Shown here one piece after another: positions 7,684 through 14,733 of a DNA stretch of 25,512 nt (positions are counted from its first letter, which is position 1; the number at the start of each line of letters is the position of its first letter). The position numbers and the translations under genes were made by a program. The DNA is from a virus, in the IMG/VR virus record IMGVR_UViG_3300035695_000019, positions 1 to 25,512 of that record, one strand, 5' to 3'. Under the pieces are notes generated by a model, which saw only the letters and a program-made list of their open reading frames with translations, did not search any database and was not told the origin of the DNA.

Positions 7684-8316
7684 TCATCCACTCGCTGAAC
7701 CGCCCGTTCCGGGCTTGATCGTGATCGTGCCGCTTCCTCCGGTCCCGTTGGGAGTGACTTCGGGCGACTGGATGTTGCCGACCAGCGCCGGCTGGAAGGC
7801 GCTCGGCGACGCCACGTTCTGGAAGTTGTTGACGCCATCCTCGCGGATTTCGAGGAAGTGAACGTCCACGATCAGGAGCCCGAGTCCGTTGCGCGAGGTG
7901 CGCCGGTAGTCGTAGTGCTCCACATTGAGACTCGGATAGACCGCTGTAGGCGTCACGGCCGTGTAGAGCGTGAGCGGGTCTCCGATCGCCGCAATCGAAT
8001 CTAGGAGCGCCTGCCGGTTGGCCTCGCTCCCGCCGGCCACGAACTGGATGCGGATGCGAAAGGGCGAATTTACCTTGTCATAGCTTTCGAAGCCGCCGCG
8101 CTCGACAGGATAGTCCGCAACCGTCCAATCCTGCTGATATCCGAAGTCGGTAACGGTGTCGGCGATCACGACCGGGGTGGCGCCCTCATAGATGCCCCAC
8201 AGCGGCGGCTCGCCGGGGCCGTAGCCTATGAAGGTATCGCCAGCCAGCACGTTCGCGACGTTGAGGAACGTGATGGCTGGATCGAGCAGATTAGGAACGC
8301 CCGGCGGAAGCGCCAT
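7684..8316 (-). CDS. Baseplate/hub-associated protein of unrecognised family
   Basis: A 210-aa protein starting at ATG 8316, sharing one base with the tape-measure stop (TGATG). The core about residues 40-160 is beta/alpha mixed: ATPVVIADTVTDFGYQQDW, VERGGFESYDKVNSPFRIRI, a helix RQALLDSIAAIGDPLTLYTA, and GLGLLIVDVHFLEIRE. This pattern resembles tail-tube-initiator or hub-linker proteins that follow the tape measure. The last 40 residues are Gly/Thr/Pro-rich and look disordered, ending in GTITIKPGTGGSASG. Position between tape measure and plug is the main support for a baseplate role. I cannot name the family with confidence. Confidence 0.6.
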   Translation of the reverse strand: MALPPGVPNLLDPAITFLNVANVLAGDTFIGYGPGEPPLWGIYEGATPVVIADTVTDFGYQQDWTVADYPVERGGFESYDKVNSPFRIRIQFVAGGSEANRQALLDSIAAIGDPLTLYTAVTPTAVYPSLNVEHYDYRRTSRNGLGLLIVDVHFLEIREDGVNNFQNVASPSAFQPALVGNIQSPEVTPNGTGGSGTITIKPGTGGSASG

Positions 8317-10178
8317 CAGACCAACCCCGTGTTTGCGTTCTGCACGTTGTCATAGTCCGAGAGTCGGCGCGAGATGCCGTCAGCATAGGCGCTCGGGTCG
8401 GCGCCCTGCGGCACCGTGACGTTCATGCTGTGAATGTTCGTGGTCGAGGTGTTGCTGTTGTTGTTATTGTTGGTGTCCCCGCCGAGCGGGCCGCCTTTGC
8501 CTATTCCGAGATTTTGCCAGTTCTCGAAGGTGCGCTGCGCGCCCGTGAGGCCCGGGGTGAGCGTGCCGCCGGTCCCTGTCTTGATCGAGATCGATCCGCC
8601 ACCGCCACCGGCCGCTCCAGCCTGCATGCGCTCGCGATAGGCCGCAGCATCGCGATAGTCGCCCGCGCCGAAGCGCTCGCCTCCGTTCCAGTCGTTGAAC
8701 ACATTGCCGCCGCGCCGCATTTGCGGATAGCGCCACCCGTTGGGATCGGACGGTAGACCTTGATCCGTGTAGCCCTGCGTCACGTTGCTGCCGCCGCTCA
8801 CGGTGTCGATCGCAGCATTCATGCGCCCGGCGAGCCCCGGATTGTTGCTGAGCGTCGCGAGCGCGCCGGGAAGCTGGCCGCGGTTGATCGGTCCATAGAA
8901 TCCGGAGTTCAACATCTGGTCGACGGTGATCGGTGGAAGTCCCTTTTGCGATCGCATGCTGTTCACATATCCGAGCCGATTGGCGAGGCTCTCGACCACT
9001 GGCACCGGATCGCGCTCGCCTTCCAGCATCGCCATCCCTGCCACGCGCTGGCGCACGCCGGGGTCGGACATTTGGTCGGTGAAGCTCTGCCGCTGCTGGC
9101 GCAGAAAGTCCGAACCGCCGGGCGAGACTGTCCCCGGTGCTGAGCCGCCGCCGCCGCCTCCAAGGCCCTGCCATCGATCTTGGAATGATCCGGGAGCCGC
9201 TCCACCTCCGCCATTGTCACCGCTGGAACGCCCCATCAGCAAATTCCAGCCGCGCTGCATCAGTCCCGGCTTGTTGGCGTTCGGTGCCAGCTCCGGCATG
9301 CCCATCCTCCCCAAGCCCTCGCCCATGGCCTGCGGCGGGCTTTGGTTGCCGGTCGCCCATTTCGTCAGCCAGTCGGTCAGTAGATTGAGGATTCTTGTCA
9401 ACGTGGCGATGAACGGCGCGAGCGCTTGCTGTGTCAGTCGGTCGATGACATTCATCAGATCGCCGAACGCTTCGGTCAGCTTCGTGAATTTAGCGATCTC
9501 CTCGTCAGTCGGCGCGATCTGCCTCGCTTTATCCAGCCGCTTTTGCATCTCCTCTGGACCGAGTGCGAGAGTACTGATCGCGCCGCGGGATAGTCCTCCA
9601 CGGGTTTGCAGAAGATGCGAGGCAAACGCCTTGTCTGGCTGGCTTACATACCATTCCGAAAGCCGACGCATGATCGTGTCGCCGGTGTCGGTTGGCTTCA
9701 TCGGCCCGATACCAAGCCCACCGCTGGCCCTGTCCCTGCCCATAAGGGCGGCGAGTTCGCTGGTTCCTGTAGCCTTAAATTCCTGAACTTGCGCATTCAC
9801 CGAAGACAGGGCTTGGCTCATCTCGCCGGCAGTGGCCCCGACCGTGCGTCCCACCTTTTCCCACGCATCCAAGTCCTGCGCTGAGATACCGAGCTGTTTC
9901 GACATATAGCCGAGTTCGGTAGTGGCCTTCGTCACCTCCTGCGTCAGCCGATTGAAGCCGAGCCCCGCCGCGACGATCGCGGCGATCGAGAGCATCCGCC
10001 CCTGCAATTCCTTGAAGGCCGAGGTCATCTCGTTGACGCGGCGGGTCGTGGTCTGGCCGTGCTTGCGGCTCGAGTCCTCCAACTCCTGAAGGTACTTGAT
10101 CGACTTGCGCTGTTCCTCGTTGAACTGCTTCGCATCGAGGTTGAGCGTGACGACGAGGGAATCGATGACGGTCGGCAT
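8316..10178 (-). CDS. Tail tape measure protein with a possible peptidoglycan-hydrolase-like domain
   Basis: A 620-aa protein starting at ATG 10178 with a GAGGGAGA site. The N-terminal 270 residues are mostly helical and typical of tape measures: VIDSLVVTLNLDAKQFNEEQ, a coiled coil (RKSIKYLQELEDSSRKH), a hydrophobic helix at about 62-76 (MLSIAAIVAAGLGF), TTELGYMSKQLGISAQDLDA, and ALAPFIATLTRILNLLTDWL. Two Gly-rich linkers (about 322-347 and 521-540) enclose a compact Trp/Tyr/Gly-rich domain (369-516) with GMAMLEGERDPVPVVESLAN and GWRYPQMRRGG. That domain could be a wall-degrading domain, though this is uncertain. The tail end (NIHSMNVTVPQGADPSAYAD) is a common tape-measure terminus. At about 0.15 nm per residue the whole protein would match a tail below about 90 nm. 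Confidence 0.8.
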   Translation of the reverse strand: MPTVIDSLVVTLNLDAKQFNEEQRKSIKYLQELEDSSRKHGQTTTRRVNEMTSAFKELQGRMLSIAAIVAAGLGFNRLTQEVTKATTELGYMSKQLGISAQDLDAWEKVGRTVGATAGEMSQALSSVNAQVQEFKATGTSELAALMGRDRASGGLGIGPMKPTDTGDTIMRRLSEWYVSQPDKAFASHLLQTRGGLSRGAISTLALGPEEMQKRLDKARQIAPTDEEIAKFTKLTEAFGDLMNVIDRLTQQALAPFIATLTRILNLLTDWLTKWATGNQSPPQAMGEGLGRMGMPELAPNANKPGLMQRGWNLLMGRSSGDNGGGGAAPGSFQDRWQGLGGGGGGSAPGTVSPGGSDFLRQQRQSFTDQMSDPGVRQRVAGMAMLEGERDPVPVVESLANRLGYVNSMRSQKGLPPITVDQMLNSGFYGPINRGQLPGALATLSNNPGLAGRMNAAIDTVSGGSNVTQGYTDQGLPSDPNGWRYPQMRRGGNVFNDWNGGERFGAGDYRDAAAYRERMQAGAAGGGGGSISIKTGTGGTLTPGLTGAQRTFENWQNLGIGKGGPLGGDTNNNNNSNTSTTNIHSMNVTVPQGADPSAYADGISRRLSDYDNVQNANTGLV

Positions 10179-10188
10179 TTTATCTCCC

Positions 10189-10829
10189 TCACTGCCGCTG
10201 TCTGCGGGCCCATTCGTCGGCGGCGCGGCGATTGTGCGCGTCGATCACGATCACCTCCAGCATAAGGTAAACGTCCTCGACCGAATAGACGCTGTCGCAC
10301 TCGTTCAGCGTGGCTTTTCCTGCCGAGATCACCGCGGCGATCGTGGCCGGCAGATTGCGATACTCCAAGAGGCCGGGAATATCATCGATCGGAGCGAGCC
10401 GCAGCTCCTCTTCGATTAACTCCCTTTGAAAAAAAAATCAGTGTGCAGCCGGAAAATGCGCTCGCGTAGTTGCAGGAGAGTTGTCACTTCCTCGACCTCG
10501 TCTCCCTCCATCTCGCGCATCACGATAGGCCGCACGATCGTAGGGTCTTTCGGATTGGGCATCACCTGAACGCAAGTCCACATCTCGTCGAGCAGCGGCC
10601 GCGCCTCTTCAAAACTGAGATTGTTCAGCGCCCGGAGCCCGGCAGCCGCGAATGACGCCATGCCGCCCTTCGCCGCATCCTCCGGCATATCGACGCCCGC
10701 ATGCGCCAGCGCGAGCAGCGCGCGAAAGGCCCAGCGCTCCGCTTTCAATGCCGGCATTTCGGTGATGATGAAGCGCTTGCCCTTGTCACGCCCTTCGGAC
10801 GTGATGTCGACTGTTTCGGTCTTTCTCAA
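10189..10829 (-). CDS. Tail assembly chaperone, long product made by -1 frameshift
   Basis: Reading back one base at the nine-T run (10429-10437) joins the 0 frame to an open -1 frame of about 79 codons that ends at TGA 10189-10191, 10 bp before the tape measure start. The extension reads QRELIEEELRLAPIDDIPGL, then EYRNLPATIAAVISAGKATL and ends AADEWARRQRQ, giving a fusion of about 213 aa. The -1 frame has no usable start codon of its own near the T run, and without it about 235 bp before the tape measure would be empty. Both facts support a gpGT-style fusion. A sequencing error in the homopolymer that wrongly splits one gene is the main alternative. Confidence 0.7.
10416..10829 (-). CDS. Tail assembly chaperone, short (unshifted) product
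   Basis: A 137-aa protein lying between tail tube and tape measure, the standard place of tail assembly chaperones. The start is TTG at 10829: a GGGAG site lies eight bases upstream, an in-frame TAA lies 13 codons upstream, and no ATG is available near by. The protein is mainly helical (ALKAERWAFRALLALAHAGV, FEEARPLLDEMWTCVQVMP) and ends in FFFKGS. The three Phe codons come from a run of nine T that is a likely slippery site. In many phages the short form (lambda gpG analogue) and a frameshifted long form are both made and together coat the tape measure before assembly. The family call is from position, size and the frameshift architecture. Confidence 0.75.
   Translation of the reverse strand: MRKTETVDITSEGRDKGKRFIITEMPALKAERWAFRALLALAHAGVDMPEDAAKGGMASFAAAGLRALNNLSFEEARPLLDEMWTCVQVMPNPKDPTIVRPIVMREMEGDEVEEVTTLLQLRERIFRLHTDFFFKGS
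10429..10437 (-). promoter_or_regulatory. Slippery T9 run, probable -1 ribosomal frameshift site
   Basis: On the coding strand the sequence is GA, nine T, then CAAAGGGAG. It reads GAT TTT TTT TTC in the 0 frame, which contains the heptamer T TTT TTT that allows tandem -1 slippage. The 0-frame stop follows four codons later (TTC AAA GGG AGT TAA), and the -1 frame stays open to 10189. The AAAGGGAG just downstream was not shown to form a stem-loop or act as a stimulatory element. Confidence 0.65.
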
Positions 10830-10888
10830 AATATCTACTCCCGCCTGTGCTGCGAGCGTAGAGAATTATCTCAATCGACGACCGAGCG

Positions 10889-11320
10889 CTAGAGCGGCGC
10901 CGGGGAAACACTCTGCCAAGTGACGACGAACGCCCGCGCGCGCAGCGTCTTGGCCGCATCCGGGAGATGGCGGTAGGTGGTGAGCGCGCCATTCGTCATG
11001 GCGAACTTCTTGGCGAGGCTCGGCAGCCATAGCGTCCCGTTGGCGCGGAAGACATCGATCGCCTTCACGTTGGCCAGATACCACTGATCGAAGAAATCGT
11101 TCGATGGCGAGTCCGCCATCAGCGACACCGACCACTGCACGGGCGAGAACACGAAGCCGGCGGCCAAGAAGCCGTCCACCCCCATCGCGACTTCGGCAGC
11201 CGGCACCGGGTCGTTCGTGAAGATGTCATCGGCCGCGAATTGCTGGAGCGGCTGCGGCGCGTTGAAGACGCCCGGGACCGCGATCATGATGACCGCATTT
11301 GCCGACGTGATAGAAGCCAT
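10889..11320 (-). CDS. Tail tube protein
   Basis: A 143-aa protein starting at ATG 11320, 12 bp after the sheath stop. It has the pattern of small myovirus tube proteins found next to DUF3383 sheaths: ASITSANAVIMIAVPGVFNA, the conserved FAADDIFTNDPVPAAEVAMG, MGVDGFLAAGFVF, SLMADSPSNDFFDQWYLANV, and the ending RARAFVVTWQSVSPAPL. Such proteins stack as hexameric rings to form the inner tube through which DNA passes. Position directly after the sheath and before the chaperone matches the standard order. A gap of 59 bp follows before the chaperone, in which I see no clear promoter. Confidence 0.85.
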   Translation of the reverse strand: MASITSANAVIMIAVPGVFNAPQPLQQFAADDIFTNDPVPAAEVAMGVDGFLAAGFVFSPVQWSVSLMADSPSNDFFDQWYLANVKAIDVFRANGTLWLPSLAKKFAMTNGALTTYRHLPDAAKTLRARAFVVTWQSVSPAPL

Positions 11321-11332
11321 CTAAGCCCCCAA

Positions 11333-13321
11333 TTATTGAACTTCGATGCTGGCGAGCGTGATCGCCTGCACGGATTGACCATCAGTGTACCACAGAGTGC
11401 AGGGCGGGCTCGCGCGCGCGGCGCGCACCTGCGGCGCAGCATCCGAAATCTGGAGATACCAGCCGCGCTGCGAGATCGTGCCCGCCACATCGACGCCGGC
11501 CGAATTGTTCACCTCGCTGATTTGCGCGTTGGAGAGCGTGATGCCGGGCCGGATCGCTCCGAACAGGATCGCCGCATCGATCGGGTCGAGGCAAGCCGCC
11601 TCGATCTGCGCATAGCCCGTGTTGTTGTAGGGAATCGAGAAGACGGTGAACAACAGCTCCATGATCGCCTGCTGGAGCGCGTTGTTCAGCCAAATCTGGT
11701 TGATGTAGGTGTCGGCCCACTCGAACGGTCCGGAGATGGTGCCGCGATTCCAGCCGATGAACTGCTGGCTGCGCGTCGCATAGACGCCATAGAAATTATA
11801 GCCGTTGCCGAACTGGCCGATCGCCTGCGGATCGCCCGCGAGATTATGCGCGACCGTCTGATTGGTGACATCCGCCACGAGCCCGGTCTGCGACTTGAAC
11901 GCGATCGTGATGCGGCCGTTGCGCTGCGTGAAGTCGATCGAGGCCACTTCGCCGAGGAAGAACGCCGCCTTGATCGGGCCCTGCGTGGTGTCGGGAGCCC
12001 AGATCACATAGGTGCCTGACGAATTGTTGGATTGCAGGATGCCGCCGAAGCTAGCCGGCGCCGGGAACGTGTTCGTGGCAGTGATGTCGGTGTCCCACGC
12101 GGCGTAGCAATAGCCGTCGTTCGTGGAGTTCGTCCACGCCGAGAACGCCTGCTTCTGCGTGCTCGCCACGCCGAAGTCGGGATCGATCAGCGTCATGAAG
12201 GTCGCCCAATCGCCCGTAATAGCGGTGAGCGCGGTCATGAAGCCGCTCGGCGTCTGGCCGGCGGAGCCCTGCGAGATCACAGCGCCATCCGCCGATCGCA
12301 GGTTGAGGCTATCCGCCGTGGTGCCGGTCGCAAAGGCCATCGTGGACGGCGTGCCGCCAACGATCACGCCCGAGGTGATCAGGTATCCGCCGGAGATCGA
12401 ATCATAGGTGACGGTCACATTCGTGCCGGCACCCGTGATCGTGCCGGACGAAACAACCGTGTTCGAACTGAGGAAATAGGTTCCGGTCAGACCGATGCCC
12501 GTGCCGAGCTGGGTGATCTGCGTGCCGGCCGTCATCGTGCCGCCCGCAAGCGTCTGTCCCACCGACAACGTGCCGAGGCTGTTTGCCGTGACCGTCATCG
12601 TGCCATAGGTGCCAGCGATCGCCGTGGAAACCACGACTTGGCTGAGATCGACGGTGTAGAGGCCAACGCCGCCCACAGTGCCGGAAATCTGTCCGGTGAT
12701 CTTCGTGCTCGCGGTGACGCCAGTGCCTGAGATCGTGGTGCCGGCCACGATCGTGCCGGTCGTAAGTGCGGTTACGGTGAGGATTTGACCCGCGATCGAT
12801 CCGGTGAACGAGGACGTCGATGCGGCCACCGAGGCCGTGCACGACATGATGTTCGGATTTGCTGCGCCGGCATTGAGCGCGGTCTGGATCAGCGCGGCCG
12901 CGGCTGAAAAGCTGGATGCGCCCGAGAGGTTCAACGCCGCCGCGGAGCGCGGATAGCCGTCGATCGTGATTGCCAGCGTGCCGGAGATCGCCTGAAGCTG
13001 CGGGATCGTCAGGCCGGCCACCGAGCCGCCGCGCAAGAAGGCGTCCACCGCCCCCTGATTGTATTGCGCGAACAGAAGCGAGCCGGGCTTCTTGTGCGAA
13101 TTTTCGAATCCGTTGAAATAGATCGTGGCCAGCGAATTTTCGAGCGAGGCGGGGCCGAAGTAGGTCGAAACATCTGCCGGGCTCGCGAACTGAAGCACCT
13201 GACCGATCGGAGGCCGTGTGCTCGACGTCAGCATCAGCCCGATCATATCGAGCGCTGAACCGCCGGCAGGAAGGACTCCGGGATTTACTTGAACGATATC
13301 TCTTGCCGGAATGGTCGCCAA
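11333..13321 (-). CDS. Tail sheath protein, DUF3383 family, with inserted beta modules
   Basis: A 662-aa protein. The start is TTG at 13321, supported by AGGAGG five bases upstream. The N-terminus (ARDIVQVNPGVLPAGGSALD, FASPADVSTYFGPASLENSL, ATIYFNGFENSHKKPGSLLF) and the later GDWATFMTLIDPDFGVAST, NGRITIAFKSQTGLVADVTN and C-terminal GIT-type strand region fit the DUF3383 sheath family. Sheath subunits polymerise round the tube and contract at infection. The protein is about 150 residues longer than I would expect for this family. The excess is at residues 171-297, where two Gly/Thr-rich beta modules separate SCTASVAAS from the conserved VTVTYDSISGGYLITSG. They probably project from the sheath surface. 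Confidence 0.9.
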   Translation of the reverse strand: MATIPARDIVQVNPGVLPAGGSALDMIGLMLTSSTRPPIGQVLQFASPADVSTYFGPASLENSLATIYFNGFENSHKKPGSLLFAQYNQGAVDAFLRGGSVAGLTIPQLQAISGTLAITIDGYPRSAAALNLSGASSFSAAAALIQTALNAGAANPNIMSCTASVAASTSSFTGSIAGQILTVTALTTGTIVAGTTISGTGVTASTKITGQISGTVGGVGLYTVDLSQVVVSTAIAGTYGTMTVTANSLGTLSVGQTLAGGTMTAGTQITQLGTGIGLTGTYFLSSNTVVSSGTITGAGTNVTVTYDSISGGYLITSGVIVGGTPSTMAFATGTTADSLNLRSADGAVISQGSAGQTPSGFMTALTAITGDWATFMTLIDPDFGVASTQKQAFSAWTNSTNDGYCYAAWDTDITATNTFPAPASFGGILQSNNSSGTYVIWAPDTTQGPIKAAFFLGEVASIDFTQRNGRITIAFKSQTGLVADVTNQTVAHNLAGDPQAIGQFGNGYNFYGVYATRSQQFIGWNRGTISGPFEWADTYINQIWLNNALQQAIMELLFTVFSIPYNNTGYAQIEAACLDPIDAAILFGAIRPGITLSNAQISEVNNSAGVDVAGTISQRGWYLQISDAAPQVRAARASPPCTLWYTDGQSVQAITLASIEVQ
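12431..12811 (-). repeat. Two tandem Gly/Thr beta modules in the tail sheath (copies A1, A2)
   Basis: Codons 171-297 of the sheath encode two related units. The first runs FTGSIAGQILTVTALTTG, ISGTGVTASTKITGQ, TVGGVGLYTVDLSQ. The second runs TMTVTANSLGTLSVGQTLAG, TAGTQITQLGTG, LTGTYFLSSNTVVSSGTI. Each follows the same order as the module in the terminator, the 202-aa protein and baseplate J. The two units differ enough to suggest an old duplication or separate arrivals. Confidence 0.7.
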
Positions 13322-13373
13322 GTTGGCCTCCTGCCCAAGCGTCGGACTGATTCACGCTTATACACAACACGAT

Positions 13374-14114
13374 CTATGGAGGATAGTGCGAGTCGATCTC
13401 GATCAGGCCGATGTGCACGGCATCCATAAATTGCTGACCGACCTGCGCGATGTCGTTCACCTGCATGCACGCATCGAGCACCCACCGCCACTCGTATTGC
13501 TGCTGATCGTTGATAAACGGCTGTTGCGCCGGATCATCCGCGTAGAGCGGCGTCACGTCCGGACCGAGAGCGCCGAAGAAGCGCGTACCATATTCGCTAC
13601 GAAAGAGCGTCGAAGCGGTCATCGCCATGTCGCTGGAAGAAAGATCGGCGGAATGGAAATCGAGCTGGATGGTGGCGCTAGCGGGCTGAAGATACTGCCA
13701 ATAGCCCGAGGCGAGCGTCTCGGCGGAAATCGTCTGGCTATTGCCGAGCTGATAGGTGCCGACTCCTCCCGGTGTGCCGGTGAGCTGTGACTTGATCCGC
13801 GTGCCATCCGCAACGCCCACGCCATAGAGGAAGCGCCCGGTCAGGATCGTGCCATGTAGCAAAGTTGCGACCGTCAGCACGTCGCCGGCAACCGAGCCTG
13901 TGAATTTCACATCGAATCCGGTGCCGCGATTGGTGGCAAGTCGATCGATCCGAATCGGTGTCATCACCACGAAGTTCGTCGTCTTCGGCTCGGGCACCCG
14001 ATTCGGCTGCGCGGCGATCACTTCGGTGCCGTCCGGTAGCACATCAAGCAGGAAGGCGCGCAGCGATTGCAGCGCGTCCGATTGTGAGGGGGCGAGGGCG
14101 GCAACGGTGGGCAT
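13374..14114 (-). CDS. Tail terminator/neck protein, with inserted beta module
   Basis: A 246-aa protein starting at ATG 14114 (TGATG with the previous gene). The flanks match a known neck/tail-terminator family: N-terminal LRAFLLDVLPDGTEVIAAQP, then NRVPEPKTTNFVVMTP; C-terminal ATIQLDFHSADLSSSDMAMT, LFRSEYGTRFF, LYADDPAQQPFINDQQQYEW. Terminators cap the finished tube and sheath and join the tail to the head. Between the two flanks, at residues 71-136, lies a Gly/Thr module (FTGSVAGDVLTVATLLHGTI to LTGTPGGVGTYQLGNSQTIS). Removing it leaves a normal length of about 180 residues. The gene stands directly upstream of the sheath, as expected. Confidence 0.8.
   Translation of the reverse strand: MPTVAALAPSQSDALQSLRAFLLDVLPDGTEVIAAQPNRVPEPKTTNFVVMTPIRIDRLATNRGTGFDVKFTGSVAGDVLTVATLLHGTILTGRFLYGVGVADGTRIKSQLTGTPGGVGTYQLGNSQTISAETLASGYWQYLQPASATIQLDFHSADLSSSDMAMTASTLFRSEYGTRFFGALGPDVTPLYADDPAQQPFINDQQQYEWRWVLDACMQVNDIAQVGQQFMDAVHIGLIEIDSHYPP
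13707..13904 (-). repeat. Gly/Thr beta module in the tail terminator (copy B)
   Basis: Codons 71-136 encode FTGSVAGDVLTVATLLHGTI, VGVADGTRIKSQLTGTPGGV and GTYQLGNSQTISAETLAS. It lies between two conserved halves of the terminator and aligns with the modules at 12431-12811, 14339-14536 and 4100-4282. The nearest relative is the copy in the next gene upstream, sharing the string TGTPGG-GTY. Confidence 0.7.
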
Positions 14115-14722
14115 CAGGGAGACGAAGCCTTGTAGAACGAGACGTCGAGCAGGCCGCCGGCCGTGGCGTCGATGAACTTCATCGCCGAGAGCGTGCCCGA
14201 ATACATCATTGGAGTAGGCTGCGCCGAGAGCAACAGCATGCCGTTCGTGGTGGTCGGGTTCGCGCCATCATCGCGCCAGCGGATGTTCTGGGTTTCCGCC
14301 TGTATCAGCGCGGCATTGGCGCCGAATGGCGGGCCCACGGTGGTCAGGGAGGCTGCCGAGGAGGTGCAGGATTGCGTGACCAGATAGGTGCCGGCGCCGC
14401 CGGGCGTGCCCGTCACCTGCGAGCCGATCCGCGTGCCCGCCGTTATGCCGGTGCCTGTGACCGGCCAGCCCGCCCCTATATCGCCGGTAACGGAAGAGGC
14501 GGTGAGGGTGGTGCCGGCGCAGGTTCCCGTGAAGGATGCCGCCACGCAGGCGCTCAGATCAACAGCGGAGGCCAAGGATGCGGCCGGCGTCTGGCAGTAC
14601 CCGATAGGGGTAACGGACATGCCGGCCTGCATCTGGGCCGCGGCCGGCCCGGGAAACAGGCTCACAAGCCAAATGGACGCCGCGATCAGCGGGCCGGCCA
14701 GTATGGAACGGAACTTTTTCAC
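14114..14722 (-). CDS. Signal-peptide protein with Gly/Thr beta module, unknown role
   Basis: A 202-aa protein. The start is GTG at 14722, with AGGAG eight bases upstream and the previous stop 11 bp away; this removes an upstream, unsupported extension. Residues 1-29 are a clear Sec signal peptide: MKKFR, hydrophobic SILAGPLIAASIWLVSLF, then PGPAAA before Q30. The mature part has four or more Cys (GYCQTP, LSACVAA, TGTCAGT, QSCTSS), unusual among its neighbours and fitting disulphides in the periplasm. Residues 63-128 hold the Gly/Thr beta module also seen in the sheath, terminator and baseplate J. The C-terminus (NIRWRDDGANPTTTNGMLLL, MKFIDATAGGLLDVSFYK) looks like a surface-domain fold. It could be an exported or virion surface protein. 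Confidence 0.7.
   Translation of the reverse strand: MKKFRSILAGPLIAASIWLVSLFPGPAAAQMQAGMSVTPIGYCQTPAASLASAVDLSACVAASFTGTCAGTTLTASSVTGDIGAGWPVTGTGITAGTRIGSQVTGTPGGAGTYLVTQSCTSSAASLTTVGPPFGANAALIQAETQNIRWRDDGANPTTTNGMLLLSAQPTPMMYSGTLSAMKFIDATAGGLLDVSFYKASSP
14339..14536 (-). repeat. Gly/Thr beta module in the signal-peptide protein (copy C)
   Basis: Codons 63-128 encode FTGTCAGTTLTASSVTGDIG, VTGTGITAGTRIGSQVTGTP and GGAGTYLVTQSC. The match to the copy in the following gene includes TGTPGG-GTY and GTRI-SQ at the same spacing. This copy is unusual in having Cys residues. Confidence 0.7.
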
Positions 14723-14733
14723 GGGGCGATCTC

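Noticed and set aside
10830-10888. Short gap before the chaperone as a site for a small gene or promoter
   Set aside because: No frame with a start and ribosome site fits, and no convincing promoter elements were seen.
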